The translations under genes were made by a program, and so were the position numbers. A stretch of 64,000 nucleotides of DNA from Flexivirga caeni (GTDB taxonomy: Bacteria; Actinomycetota; Actinomycetes; Actinomycetales; Dermatophilaceae). The DNA is taken from the NCBI RefSeq assembly GCF_003724155.1, contig NZ_RJJQ01000001.1, forward strand, positions 1-64,000. Direction: 5' to 3'. Numbering within the stretch: the first letter of the stretch is position 1; each line of letters begins with the position of its first letter. The notes under the pieces were generated by a model that made no database searches, was not told the origin of the DNA, and was given only the letters and a program-made list of their open reading frames with translations. Shown in pieces: positions 26,653 through 35,891 of this stretch.

Positions 26653-27110
26653 GAACACTTCTCGTCATACACCATTCGCCGACGCCGCGACTGCTCTCGT
26701 TGCTGGATGCGGTGCTGGAGGGCGCGCGACACCCGGATCTGCCACCGGTCGACGTGCAGGTCGTCGAAGCGCTCGCCGTCACGGTCGACGACTTTCTCGC
26801 GGCCGACGGCTACCTGCTCGGCACCCCGGCGAACTTCGGCTACATGTCCGGCGCGATGAAGCACGCCTTCGACTCCACGTATGACGACACACGCGGACGC
26901 ATCTCCCGGCAGCCCTACTCGTTCTGGATCCACGGCCGCTCCGACACGACCGGCGCGCGTCGCTCGCTGGAGTCCATCGCCACCGGCCTGGAATGGCGCC
27001 TCGCCGCCGCCCCGGTGGAGATCCTGCGCGTCGAATCCGCCGAACAGCGCGACGCCCTCACCGAACTCGGCGGCACCATGGCCGCCCTCGTCGCCGACCT
27101 CGACGCCTGA
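26649..27110 (+). CDS. Flavodoxin-like NAD(P)H-dependent reductase family protein
   Basis: The protein has 153 residues and a flavodoxin fold: first strand MRTLLVIHHSPTPR with an FMN phosphate loop, then AADGYLLGTPANFGYMSGAMKHAFD, the usual 'P..ygs.sg.mK.f.D' element that binds flavin and dimerises. It is coupled to treZ by ATGA, an odd partner for trehalose genes. The link may be only positional. The electron donor and target are unknown. Confidence 0.75.
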   Translation: MRTLLVIHHSPTPRLLSLLDAVLEGARHPDLPPVDVQVVEALAVTVDDFLAADGYLLGTPANFGYMSGAMKHAFDSTYDDTRGRISRQPYSFWIHGRSDTTGARRSLESIATGLEWRLAAAPVEILRVESAEQRDALTELGGTMAALVADLDA

Positions 27111-27147
27111 CGCCGCACGCGGCCCACCCCGGAAACTCGGGTGACGT

Positions 27148-28497
27148 ATGTCGGTGTCGCGTGGTCGACTGGCCGACGTGCCCGCACCACATATGACCCG
27201 GCTGCGCTCCGGGATCCGGCAGCTGATCCCGCCGACGCCGCTGTCCCGCCGGCTCGCGCTGCAGTCGCTGCTCTTCGCGACGGGTGAGGGGACGTTCATG
27301 ACCGGAAGCGCGGTGTTCTTCACCCAGGTCGTCGGGCTGTCCGCGGCGCAGGTGGGCCTCGGTCTCACGGTCGCGGGTGTCGTGTCGTTCCTCGTCGCCT
27401 ATCCCGCCGGCCGGCTGGTCGACGTGCTCGGCCCGAAGCGCATGTGGGCCGCGGGCGCACTGCTCGGTGCGCTGATGTTCGGCGTGTGGCCGTTCATGAG
27501 CGGCTTCGCGTCATACCTGCTGATGGTGGTGCTCTTCGAGATCGTCGGAAACGCGGGCGGTGCGGGCCGGGGGGCCTACATCCTCGACGTGATGCCCGAG
27601 GCCGAGCGTGTCGGGACGCAGGCCTACATGTACTCCTCGCTCAACGTCGGCTTCACGCTCGGCGCGATCATCGGCGGGGTGGCGCTGGCCTTCGACAACC
27701 TGACGGTGATGCGCTGGCTGCCGTTGCTGGCGCTCGCAATTGGGCTGGTCAACGCATTCTGGATCGGCCGGCTGCCTCGCGCCTCGCACGACCTGCGCGT
27801 CGCCGAACGCGAGCGCGGCGCACGCCGGGAGAACGTCCCCGGCAAGGGGCCGCTGCGCAACGTCGGCTGGATGGCACTCAGCTTCTTCTCCGGGACGCTG
27901 AACACCAACCAGGTGCTGCTCAACGTCGTCATCCCGCTCTGGCTGGTCGAGGAGACCGACTCGCCGCACTGGCTGCTGGCCTGGCTCTTCGGCACCAACA
28001 CCGTGCTGTGCATCTTCCTGCCGGCATACACCTCGCGGGGCGTGCGTACCGTCGACCACGCAATCCGTGCCGTCTGGATCTCCAGTGGCTTCTTCGTGCT
28101 GTCCTGCCTGATCACGATGGAAACGCACAGCACCACGGGGTTGCTCACGATCTTCCTGGTCTGGCTCGGGCATGTCGCCGTCACCGGCGCCGAACTGGCC
28201 AACTCGGCGGGCAACTTCACCTTTGGTGCGATGCTGATGGACCCGCGCAGACGTGGCGAGTATGGCGGCGTGGCAGAGGTTTTCGGCACTCTCGGCGGTC
28301 GTTGGGCACCTGCGGCGTTCACCTTCCTCGCCCTCAGCTGGAGCGGCCCAGGCTGGCTGGTGATCGCGGCGATCGTCGTGATCGCAGCTCTCGGGACCGG
28401 CCCGGCCGCGCACGCCGCGGAACGTTTCATCCAGCGGGAATTGCCGTCCGGCGCCGCCGGCGTCGTCACCGTGAGTGACGGTCCCCACGCCGACTGA
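27148..28497 (+). CDS. Major facilitator superfamily transporter
   Basis: The protein has 449 residues and twelve predicted helices. The loop after helix 2 reads AGRLVDVLGPKR, the typical MFS motif A region, and a mirrored basic loop follows helix 8. GTLNTNQVLLNVVIPLWLVEET lies in the second half. The substrate cannot be told. ATG 27148 has GGGTGA 5 bases upstream; ATG 27193 would remove 15 polar residues and fits the first helix as well. Confidence 0.8.
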   Translation: MSVSRGRLADVPAPHMTRLRSGIRQLIPPTPLSRRLALQSLLFATGEGTFMTGSAVFFTQVVGLSAAQVGLGLTVAGVVSFLVAYPAGRLVDVLGPKRMWAAGALLGALMFGVWPFMSGFASYLLMVVLFEIVGNAGGAGRGAYILDVMPEAERVGTQAYMYSSLNVGFTLGAIIGGVALAFDNLTVMRWLPLLALAIGLVNAFWIGRLPRASHDLRVAERERGARRENVPGKGPLRNVGWMALSFFSGTLNTNQVLLNVVIPLWLVEETDSPHWLLAWLFGTNTVLCIFLPAYTSRGVRTVDHAIRAVWISSGFFVLSCLITMETHSTTGLLTIFLVWLGHVAVTGAELANSAGNFTFGAMLMDPRRRGEYGGVAEVFGTLGGRWAPAAFTFLALSWSGPGWLVIAAIVVIAALGTGPAAHAAERFIQRELPSGAAGVVTVSDGPHAD

Positions 28498-28577
28498 CGG
28501 CGAGGTCGCACCGCCGCTCGCCGAGGAAGCCGTCACTCGGTGAGGTGCAAGCAGCCGGATGCGCGAAGATAGCGCGC

Positions 28578-30314
28578 GTGAATCCTTCCGCTGCGATTGC
28601 GACCGTGCTGCTCGACGAACTCATCCGGCAGGGTGTGCGCGAGGTCGTGCTCGCGCCCGGCTCGCGGTCCGCACCCCTGGCGTATGCCGCCGAGGCGGCC
28701 GAACGAGCCGGCCGGATCCGCATGCATGTGCGCGTGGACGAACGCTCCGCGGCATACCTCGCGCTCGGGCTGGCGAAGGCATCGCGTATGCCGGTGCCGG
28801 TCATCACCACCAGCGGCACCGCCGTCGCCAACCTGCACCCCGCGGTCCTGGAGGCATCGCACGGTTACGTCCCGCTGATCCTGCTCACTGCCGACCGTCC
28901 GCAGGAGCTGCGCGGCACCGGTGCGAACCAGACCACCGACCAGGTCAAGCTGTTCGGCGCGGCGACACGCTGGTTCCACGAGTTCGGCACCCCGGAGCGA
29001 CGCGCCGGCCAGCAGGCGATCTGGCGTTCGGTGATCGGCCGCGCCGTCGCGGAGTCGCGCGGCTACCCGTCGGGCGACCCCGGCCCGGTCCACCTCAATG
29101 TGCCGTTGCGCGAGCCGCTCGTGCCGGGCACGCTCGACGAGACCGACGCCGACTGGCCAGAGAGCCTGGCCGGCCGGCCGCACGGCGAGGCATGGTTGCG
29201 CCTGCGGCAACCGGATTCGCACCCGCGCGGCGCCGTGTCCGGACCGGGCATCGCGCCCGTGCCGCGCACCCTGGTGCTGCTCGGCGACCTGCCTGCGCCG
29301 CAACACTCTTCGGAACTGGCCGAACTCGCCGATGCCGCCGGCTGGCCGATCATGGCCGAGCCGTTCGGCGCCTACCGGCGCGGGCGCGTCACGCCGAACG
29401 GGCCGCTGCTGCTGCGGGCTCACGAGTGGGTGGAGGCGCACCTGCCCGAGCGGGTGCTGATCGGCGGGCGGGTGACCCTTGACCGCGAGGTCGCCATGCT
29501 GCTGCGCAACCCGGCGGTGACCGTCGAAGCAATCACGCCGTTGACTTCCTGGTCCGACCCGGGTCATGTGGTGCGCCGGGTGCACGACTGGGACGACATC
29601 GAGCGCAGCCATCAGGCCGTCGCATCCTGCGTGGACCGCGCCTGGGCCTCCGAATGGCGCGCGGCCGGTCAAGCTGTCGCGGCAGCTGCCGCTCCCCTGA
29701 TCGACGCAAGCTGGCCGTCCGGTCCGGCCGTGGCGCGGACCGTGGTGCACAATCTGCCGGCGGACTCCGGCGTCTACCTCGGCTCGTCCAACACCGCACG
29801 CGACCTCGACCTTGCGCGCGACCCGCGCGCGATCGTGTCCGGCGTCGTGTCCGTCGGCAACCGCGGCCTGGCCGGCATCGACGGCGTCCTCTCCTCGGCC
29901 ATCGGTTTCGCACTGTCCCGTGCGCCCCTGCCGACCGTCGCGCTGATGGGCGATCTGACCTTCCTGCACGACAGCAACGCGCTGCTGATCGGCCCGCACG
30001 AACCGCGTCCCGACCTGACCGTCGTCGTGCTGAACGACAATGGCGGCGGCATCTTCGGCACGCTCGAGCCGGGCCGGGCGGAGCTGGCCGCGCCTTTCGA
30101 ACGGATCTTTGCGACGCCGACCGACACCAACCTCAGCGAGCTGTGCGCGGCGCACGAGGTGGCGCATGAATACGTCTCCCGGGCAAACGTCCTCGCCGAC
30201 CGGATCGCCCACCCTGGCAAGGGGATTCGGGTGTGTGAGGTGCCGATAGATCGCGCCGGGCAACGGGAGCTGCGGGCCGAGCTGGCAGCCGCGGCCACAG
30301 CCGCGCTCGGGTGA
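28578..30314 (+). CDS. menD: Menaquinone biosynthesis protein MenD (SEPHCHC synthase)
   Basis: The protein has 578 residues from GTG 28578. It is a thiamine-diphosphate enzyme joining isochorismate and 2-oxoglutarate. Signs are VLAPGSRSAPLAYA with the catalytic Glu region DERSAAYLALGLAKAS, TSGTAVANLHPAVLEASH, LTADRPQELRGTGANQT, and the cofactor motif MGDLTFLHDSNALL through NDNGGGIF. It is typical in length. menB and menC are 33 kb further on in this window, so the pathway is split. Confidence 0.93.
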   Translation: MNPSAAIATVLLDELIRQGVREVVLAPGSRSAPLAYAAEAAERAGRIRMHVRVDERSAAYLALGLAKASRMPVPVITTSGTAVANLHPAVLEASHGYVPLILLTADRPQELRGTGANQTTDQVKLFGAATRWFHEFGTPERRAGQQAIWRSVIGRAVAESRGYPSGDPGPVHLNVPLREPLVPGTLDETDADWPESLAGRPHGEAWLRLRQPDSHPRGAVSGPGIAPVPRTLVLLGDLPAPQHSSELAELADAAGWPIMAEPFGAYRRGRVTPNGPLLLRAHEWVEAHLPERVLIGGRVTLDREVAMLLRNPAVTVEAITPLTSWSDPGHVVRRVHDWDDIERSHQAVASCVDRAWASEWRAAGQAVAAAAAPLIDASWPSGPAVARTVVHNLPADSGVYLGSSNTARDLDLARDPRAIVSGVVSVGNRGLAGIDGVLSSAIGFALSRAPLPTVALMGDLTFLHDSNALLIGPHEPRPDLTVVVLNDNGGGIFGTLEPGRAELAAPFERIFATPTDTNLSELCAAHEVAHEYVSRANVLADRIAHPGKGIRVCEVPIDRAGQRELRAELAAAATAALG

Positions 30315-30324
30315 TCCGCGCACC

Positions 30325-30364
30325 CGATCTCTCGATACGCTCGTTCCTCGCTGCTCGATCAGCG
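30325..30364. repeat. Intergenic repeat of the CTCGATACGCTCGTTCCTCG type
   Basis: The stretch reads GATCTCTCGATACGCTCG, then TTCCTCGCTGCTCGATCAGC. I recall closely similar sequences downstream of many actinobacterial genes. It begins 10 bases after the menD stop. A partial copy (CGCTCGTACCTCGCT) occurs at 60198-60212 inside the NAD kinase-like gene. Confidence 0.5.
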
Positions 30365-30547
30365 TGCCCACGTCCACGTGACCAGCGCCCATCGCGCGCG
30401 TCCATCGGCACAAGTCGTCCCGCCGGTCTGGCGCCTGTCCGATAGGGACAAATTTCGCCCGATATTTGGCCGCAGCCGTCACTTGTTCTGACCGGACTCG
30501 ACCTGTCATCGTTCTTCCGAGATGATCTACGTCACAGAAGGTGAGTC

Positions 30548-31831
30548 TTGAGCGCCCTGCATTCCTATTCGGCTCCCGAGCCGGCGCTCGATCGTATGAT
30601 CGATACTTACTCCATGCTGCCGCCCGGCGCACGGCGCGCTCTCGTCGCGATCGCCGACCACCTCGAGCCGAACAGCGACGAGATCGCCGAAGTCATGGTC
30701 GGCGACTACGTCCGGGAGATCCCGCAATACGCGGCGATCACCGACCAGGGCATGCTGGCCGACGTGCACTCGGTGTCCTCGGCGCTGGTGCGGTGCTGGA
30801 TGCGCATGCTCCGCAGCGGCAGCCCCGCCGACCCTGACCTGATGGCTGTCATCCAGGACAGCGCCCGCCGCCGCGCCGCACAGGGAATGGACCTCAGCGC
30901 GTTGCTGCGCGCCTACCGGCTCGGCGTGCGCTCCATGTGGACCCAGATGACCGAGAGCCCGGACTGGCGGGCGTGCTCCAGCTTGCGCAAGTCCGCCGAC
31001 CGGGTGACGTCATGGGTCCTCGACTACGGCGATTTGCTCTGCACCCAGGTCGAGGCGTGCTTTCTGGAGGAGTCCCACCGGGTCGCACAACAGCGCGAAT
31101 ACGGCCGGTCCGCGTTGCTCAACGCAATCCTGACCAGCGCCGGGGACGCGGAGAGCCGGCACTCCGAACTGTGCCGGCCGCACGCGCTCGCGGTTGTCGA
31201 GGTGGCGAACCAACGAGATCTGAGCCAGCTGGAGTCCCTCGGACACACGCTCGAGCGATCCGCCGGTGCAACCCTGTGGACCGTGCGCCACACCAGCGTC
31301 GTGGCAGCCGTCCCGATGACCTCGGCCATGCACCGCAGCACACTGCGGAAACAACTGGAAAGCATTGTCCAGCATGATGACTCGCTCGCCGCAGGTCTTG
31401 GTGGCAGCGCCCACAGCAGCCGGGACTCACGCAGCAGCTACGTCGAGGCGACCGATGCGATCCATGTCGGTCGCGCGGCCGACACCACCTCACGCCGGGT
31501 CTACGACTACCTCGAGCTCGCGCCGCTGATCGAGATGCTGCGCGACCCGGCGCGCGCCCGGCGCTTCGCGCACACCATGCTTGAGCCGTTCGGTGCCATG
31601 TCACACCGGACCTGGATGCTGCCGACCCTCGAGGCATACCTGGTGCACGGCGGGCGACAACGCGACATCGCGGACGCTCTGTCGGTGCACGTCAGCACGG
31701 TGAAATACCGGCTCGGCGAACTGCGGACTTCCTTCCCCGCGTGGCTGGACGGCGGTCGGCAGGCCGGCAACCTGCTGCTCGCCATACGGCTGCGCCAAGT
31801 GCTCGACACGGCCGACGACAACCCCCCGTAG
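30548..31831 (+). CDS. RsbRD-N / PucR-type transcriptional regulator
   Basis: The protein has 427 residues starting at TTG 30548 with GAAGGTGAG just upstream. Residues 10-150 look like the helical RsbRD N-terminal domain (LEPNSDEIAEVMVGDYVREI, LLRAYRLGVRSMW). The middle region resembles the divergent GGDEF-like domain of CdaR/PucR proteins. The C-terminus is a PucR helix-turn-helix: LPTLEAYLVHGGRQRDIADA, then LSVHVSTVKYRLGEL. It directly precedes the Liv-type transporter operon on the same strand and probably controls it. Confidence 0.8.
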   Translation: MSALHSYSAPEPALDRMIDTYSMLPPGARRALVAIADHLEPNSDEIAEVMVGDYVREIPQYAAITDQGMLADVHSVSSALVRCWMRMLRSGSPADPDLMAVIQDSARRRAAQGMDLSALLRAYRLGVRSMWTQMTESPDWRACSSLRKSADRVTSWVLDYGDLLCTQVEACFLEESHRVAQQREYGRSALLNAILTSAGDAESRHSELCRPHALAVVEVANQRDLSQLESLGHTLERSAGATLWTVRHTSVVAAVPMTSAMHRSTLRKQLESIVQHDDSLAAGLGGSAHSSRDSRSSYVEATDAIHVGRAADTTSRRVYDYLELAPLIEMLRDPARARRFAHTMLEPFGAMSHRTWMLPTLEAYLVHGGRQRDIADALSVHVSTVKYRLGELRTSFPAWLDGGRQAGNLLLAIRLRQVLDTADDNPP

Positions 31832-31924
31832 AACACTCCCGTTCCCGCAGCGCTGCCGACGACACGACGGTCCAGCGCCGATCCCGCACACCCTCCAACC
31901 CTTCTGAAGACGAGGCGAAAGATC

Positions 31925-33190
31925 ATGATGCACAAGAACATCGCCATTGCGGTGGCAGCAACCCTCCTGCTCGGTCCGCTTGCTGCGTGCAGCAGCAGCG
32001 GCTCCAGCGGCGATGGCAACGGCAGCGGCGGAGGTTCCGGTAGGGGCGGCTCGGTCACGATCGGCGAGTCGACGTCGCTCAGCGGTTCCATCGCCAACCT
32101 CGGCCAGACCGGGCTGCAAGGGCTGCAGCTGGCCGCAGCCGACATGAACGCCTCCGGCGGCCTGCTCGGCAAGAAGATCAAGGTGGTCAGCGCGGACGAC
32201 AACGCGCAGCCCGCGACGGGAGCGTCCGAAGCCCGCTCGATGATCACGAAGAACCACGCCGTGGCGTTGTTCGGCCCGGTCTCCAGCGCGGTGGCCGCCG
32301 CCCAGGAGCAGGTCGCCGCGCAGTACAAGGTCCCGATCTTCTTCCACACCTCCAACGACGTCGGGCTGATGACCAAGACCTTCACGCCATACGCGTTCCA
32401 GGACGTCCCGAACACCATGATGGAGCCACGTGCCGTGGCCGACTACCTGGCGAAAAAGGTTGGCAACAAACAGATCACGATCGCAACCTTCGCCCCCGAC
32501 TACAGCTTCGGGCACGATACCGTCGACGGTTTCCTGCAAGCGCTGAAGACGCTGCACGTGAACTACAAGCTGGTCAAGCAGGAGTTCCCTCCGCTCGGCG
32601 CGAGCAACATCAGCTCCTACCTGTCGGCGCTGGTCTCGGCCCATCCGCAGTATGTGTTCAACGCGCAATACGGAGGTGACCTGGTCGCCTTCACGAAGCA
32701 GGCGGCACAGTTCGGCTTCTTCAAGGACACCACCGTGATTGCGATGTATGCGTACGCGCCGCTGGCGGCCCTCGGCAGCAGCGCGCCGGCCGGCGCGATC
32801 GGCTTCGACCGTGCGCCGTTCTGGGAGATCAAGACGCCCGAGATGACCAAGTTCGTCTCGGAGTTCAAGGCGAAGTACGGGAAATACCCCACGGAGTGGG
32901 CGATACTCGCCTACAGCGCCGCGCAGGAGTGGGCGTATGCCGTGAAGAAGGCCGGGAGCTTTGACTCGGCCAAGGTGATCAAGGAGCTCCCAGGCGCATC
33001 GGTGCCGACGATCATCGGCTCGATGACGGTCCGCGCCTGCGACCACCAGTCGGAGGTGCCGGAGTATGTCGGAACGATCAGCGGCACCGCGGACCCGAAG
33101 TTCGGCATACATCTCTACAACGACGGCTTCACCGCGCCGTTCAAGGACATCTCGCTGACCTGCTCCGAAGTCAAGGCGCTGCAGAAGTGA
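31925..33190 (+). CDS. Liv-type ABC transporter substrate-binding lipoprotein
   Basis: The protein has 421 residues. The signal peptide ends in lipobox LAAC (about 18-21), and a Gly/Ser linker follows. The mature domain begins VTIGESTSLSGSIANLGQTG and continues with LAAADMNASGGLLGKKIKVV and ALFGPVSSAVAAAQEQVAAQ, the periplasmic-binding fold of LivJ/AmiC/UrtA-like proteins. ATG 31925 and 31928 are both possible after GAGGCGAAAG. It heads a five-gene transport operon. The ligand (amino acid, amide, urea or other) is not readable from the sequence. Confidence 0.85.
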   Translation: MMHKNIAIAVAATLLLGPLAACSSSGSSGDGNGSGGGSGRGGSVTIGESTSLSGSIANLGQTGLQGLQLAAADMNASGGLLGKKIKVVSADDNAQPATGASEARSMITKNHAVALFGPVSSAVAAAQEQVAAQYKVPIFFHTSNDVGLMTKTFTPYAFQDVPNTMMEPRAVADYLAKKVGNKQITIATFAPDYSFGHDTVDGFLQALKTLHVNYKLVKQEFPPLGASNISSYLSALVSAHPQYVFNAQYGGDLVAFTKQAAQFGFFKDTTVIAMYAYAPLAALGSSAPAGAIGFDRAPFWEIKTPEMTKFVSEFKAKYGKYPTEWAILAYSAAQEWAYAVKKAGSFDSAKVIKELPGASVPTIIGSMTVRACDHQSEVPEYVGTISGTADPKFGIHLYNDGFTAPFKDISLTCSEVKALQK

Positions 33191-33230
33191 CGCGACCAGC
33201 CCACGACGGCCGAACCGCCGAGGGAGCCGC

Positions 33231-34106
33231 ATGAGTGAGTCGTCCATCATCACTAACCTGATCGGTATCCTCACCACGGCGAGCACGCTCTTCATGGTCG
33301 CGGCGGGGCTGACCCTGGTGTTCGGTGCGTTGCGGCTGATCAACATCGCTCATGGCAGCTTTTACATGTATGGCGCCTACCTGGCCACCACGCTCGCCGC
33401 GCGCCTGGGCGGTGCGGGGTTCTGGGTCTCCCTGGTGATCTGCCCGCTGGTCGTTGCCGCGATGGGTGTGCTCGTGGAGGTGCTGGTCCTGCGCCGGCTG
33501 TACCGGCGGGAGCACCTGACGCAGTTGCTGGCCACCTTCGCGCTGCTGTTGATCTTCGCGGATATCGCGCTTCGGTTGTGGGGAAAGAGTGTCCGCAGCA
33601 TCAAGGCCCCCAGCGCGCTCAACGGTCACTTTCAGTTCGGCGGTGCCGCCGTCCCGGTCTACGACCTCTTCGTGATCGGTGTGGCCGCGCTGGTGGCCAT
33701 CGGGCTGTGGGCATTGATGAGCCGGAGCAAGCTGGGCTGGCGGGTCCGGGCCGTCGTGGACGACCCGGAGGTGCTGGCTGCCTCGGGAACGAACGTGCCG
33801 CTGATCCTTACCGGCGTGTTCGCGCTCGGCGCGATGCTCGCGGGCTTGAGCGGCGTCGTGATCGCTCCGGAGCAGGCGGTGCAGCCCGGCATGGACGCCG
33901 AGATCATTGTGGCGGCCTTCATCGTCGCCGTGATCGGTGGCCTGGGCTCCATTGTGGGCGCCGCCATCGGCTCACTGATCATCGGTGTCGTGGAGACGCT
34001 GGGCGCGGTGTGGACGCCGAGCTGGGCTTCGACGTTCATCTACGCCCTGATGATCCTGGTACTGGCAATCCGCCCCTGGGGCCTGTTCGGGGAGACGGAG
34101 CGATGA
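33231..34106 (+). CDS. livH: Branched-chain-type ABC permease LivH
   Basis: The protein has 291 residues and about eight helices. Family marks are LTLVFGALRLINIAHGSFYMYGAYL near the N-terminus (split here as LVFGALRLINIAHGSFYM and YGAYLA), SKLGWRVRAVVDDPEVLAASG as the ATPase-contact loop, and AAFIVAVIGGLGSIVGAAIG. GAGGGAG precedes the ATG by 6 bases. livM overlaps its stop by 4 bases (ATGA). Confidence 0.88.
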   Translation: MSESSIITNLIGILTTASTLFMVAAGLTLVFGALRLINIAHGSFYMYGAYLATTLAARLGGAGFWVSLVICPLVVAAMGVLVEVLVLRRLYRREHLTQLLATFALLLIFADIALRLWGKSVRSIKAPSALNGHFQFGGAAVPVYDLFVIGVAALVAIGLWALMSRSKLGWRVRAVVDDPEVLAASGTNVPLILTGVFALGAMLAGLSGVVIAPEQAVQPGMDAEIIVAAFIVAVIGGLGSIVGAAIGSLIIGVVETLGAVWTPSWASTFIYALMILVLAIRPWGLFGETER

Positions 34107-35146
34107 GCAGCGGCAAGTCCCCGGTTCCCACCGCGTCCAGTCAGGAAGAAGCTCGAGTGCCGACCGGGGCCGGAGCGGCTGCGCGCTCGTCGTCGCTCGC
34201 TCGAAGCGTCGCAACGCCCGTCGCGCTCACCGTCCTGATGGTGGCGCTCGGCTTCGCCGTCGGCGGCAACACGCTCACGACCCTCGAGGAGGTGCTGGCG
34301 CTGGTGGTCTTCGCCACTGCCACCAACCTGCTCCTGGGGCAGGCCGGTCTGGTCAGCTTCGGCCAGGCGGTCTTCTACGGGATCGGCGCGTACACGGTCG
34401 GACTCGGCTGGTTGCACTGGCATCTGTCGTTCTGGCTGACGTTCTTCCTCGCGCCTGTGGTCAGCGCGCTCGTCGCCATACCTGTCGGACTGGTCGCGCT
34501 GCGGGCCCGCCGGCTCTACTTCGCGCTGTCCACCCTGGCCTTCTCCGAACTGGCTTACCAGCTGGCCGAGTCGCGGTACGACTTCACCCAGGGCGCGAAC
34601 GGGGTGTTCGGACCGTTCGTCCCGAGCGTGCTGACCGACCCCATCAAGGGATATCTCTTCTTGCTCGCGGTCACCGTGGTCAGCCTGCTGCTGATGTGGA
34701 AGGTAACGCGATCGCCGTTCGGCCTAGTGACCCGGGCGATCCGCGAGAACAGGGGGCGCGCACAGGCTCTGGGCGTGAATGTCTACCGGCACCAGCTGAT
34801 CGTGTTCGTCGTCTCTGGCTTCTTCTGCGGCCTCGCCGGCGCGATGTTCGTGGTCTACAGCCAGTCGGCATACCCCGAGCTGCTGGACTGGACCAGCTCC
34901 GGGACGCCGATCTTCATGGCGGTCATCGGTGGCATGGGCACCTTCCTGGGTCCGGCGCTCGGCGCGTTCATCTACCAGTTCGGCCACGACGAGCTGGTGC
35001 GATACGTCAGCGACTGGCAACTTGTCCTGGGCGGGGTGCTGCTGCTGATCGTCATGTTCTGGCCGGATGGCGTCCTCGGTTCGCTGACCAAGGTCAAATG
35101 GTCCCAGTGGCGGAATTCGCTGAACAAAGGTGGATCCGATGAGTGA
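34103..35146 (+). CDS. livM: Branched-chain-type ABC permease LivM
   Basis: The protein has 347 residues from ATG 34103. Marks are ATNLLLGQAGLVSFGQAVFY, RRLYFALSTLAFSELAYQ, the loop RSPFGLVTRAIRENRGRAQA and FMAVIGGMGTFLGPALGAF. About ten helices follow a 30-residue polar N-terminus. The open frame extends far upstream inside livH, but the ATGA overlap sets the start. It pairs with LivH to form the channel. Confidence 0.88.
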   Translation: MSSGKSPVPTASSQEEARVPTGAGAAARSSSLARSVATPVALTVLMVALGFAVGGNTLTTLEEVLALVVFATATNLLLGQAGLVSFGQAVFYGIGAYTVGLGWLHWHLSFWLTFFLAPVVSALVAIPVGLVALRARRLYFALSTLAFSELAYQLAESRYDFTQGANGVFGPFVPSVLTDPIKGYLFLLAVTVVSLLLMWKVTRSPFGLVTRAIRENRGRAQALGVNVYRHQLIVFVVSGFFCGLAGAMFVVYSQSAYPELLDWTSSGTPIFMAVIGGMGTFLGPALGAFIYQFGHDELVRYVSDWQLVLGGVLLLIVMFWPDGVLGSLTKVKWSQWRNSLNKGGSDE

Positions 35147-35891
35147 GAAGGCCTTGCTGGTCGCGACCGGGCTGGTCCGCGCCTTCGGCGGGTTCCGCGC
35201 GGTCGACGAAGTCGACCTCACGGTCACCGAGGGCACCATCCACTCGGTGATCGGTCCGAACGGCGCCGGCAAGACAACCCTGTTCCGGCTACTGACCGGC
35301 ATCCTGCGGCCGACCTCCGGAACCCTGGAATTCGACGGTGCCCAGATCGGCGGGAAACCACCGGACATGGTCGCGCGCCTCGGGCTGGCCCAGGCGTTCC
35401 AGACCACGAACATCTTTCCCCGGATGAGCGTGCTGGAGTCGGTCCGCGCAGCCCTGGTCAGCCGGCACCACCGCACCCGCGACATGTTCAGCTGGTTTCA
35501 TACACGCCTCACCGGCGAGGCGATGGACATGATCGACCGGGTCGGCCTGACCGAATTCGCGGACGAAGAGTCCCAGACCCTGTCACACGGCGACCAGCGC
35601 GCCCTTGAGGTTGCGCTCGCCCTCGCGGTCCAACCACGACTGCTGCTGCTCGACGAGCCCACCGCCGGAATGTCACCCTTCGAGTCCCAGCGGATGGTCT
35701 CGCTGGTCCGGGCCCTGAGCCGCGACATGGGCCTGACCGTCATCCTGTCCGAACACGACATGGACACCGTCTTCGGGATCTCCGACGAGGTGACCGTCAT
35801 GCACCAGGGCAAGGTCATCGCCGACGGCCCCGCCGCAGAAGTACGCGCCAACGACGAGGTCATGTCCATCTATCTGGGGAGCGAAGCATGA
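35139..35891 (+). CDS. livG: Branched-chain-type ABC ATPase LivG
   Basis: The protein has 250 residues from ATG 35139, with AAAGGTGG 6 bases upstream and an 8-base overlap with livM. Walker A is GPNGAGKTT. The GRTFQ-like motif is AQAFQTTNIFPRMSVLE. The signature is TLSHGDQRALEVALAL and Walker B is LLLLDEPTAGMSP. SHGDQ instead of SGGQ is a mild deviation common in the LivG group. Confidence 0.88.
   Translation: MSEKALLVATGLVRAFGGFRAVDEVDLTVTEGTIHSVIGPNGAGKTTLFRLLTGILRPTSGTLEFDGAQIGGKPPDMVARLGLAQAFQTTNIFPRMSVLESVRAALVSRHHRTRDMFSWFHTRLTGEAMDMIDRVGLTEFADEESQTLSHGDQRALEVALALAVQPRLLLLDEPTAGMSPFESQRMVSLVRALSRDMGLTVILSEHDMDTVFGISDEVTVMHQGKVIADGPAAEVRANDEVMSIYLGSEA

Noticed and set aside
28533-30632. 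699-codon open frame antisense to menD
   Set aside because: It mirrors menD, has no domain or ribosome site, and arises from the GC-rich third positions of the real gene.
31601-33346. 581-codon open frame antisense to the Liv binding protein
   Set aside because: It overlaps two well-supported genes and has no domain.
33578-34102. Extended N-terminus of LivM inside livH
   Set aside because: The extra residues are an out-of-frame reading of livH, and the ATGA overlap at 34103 gives the proper start.
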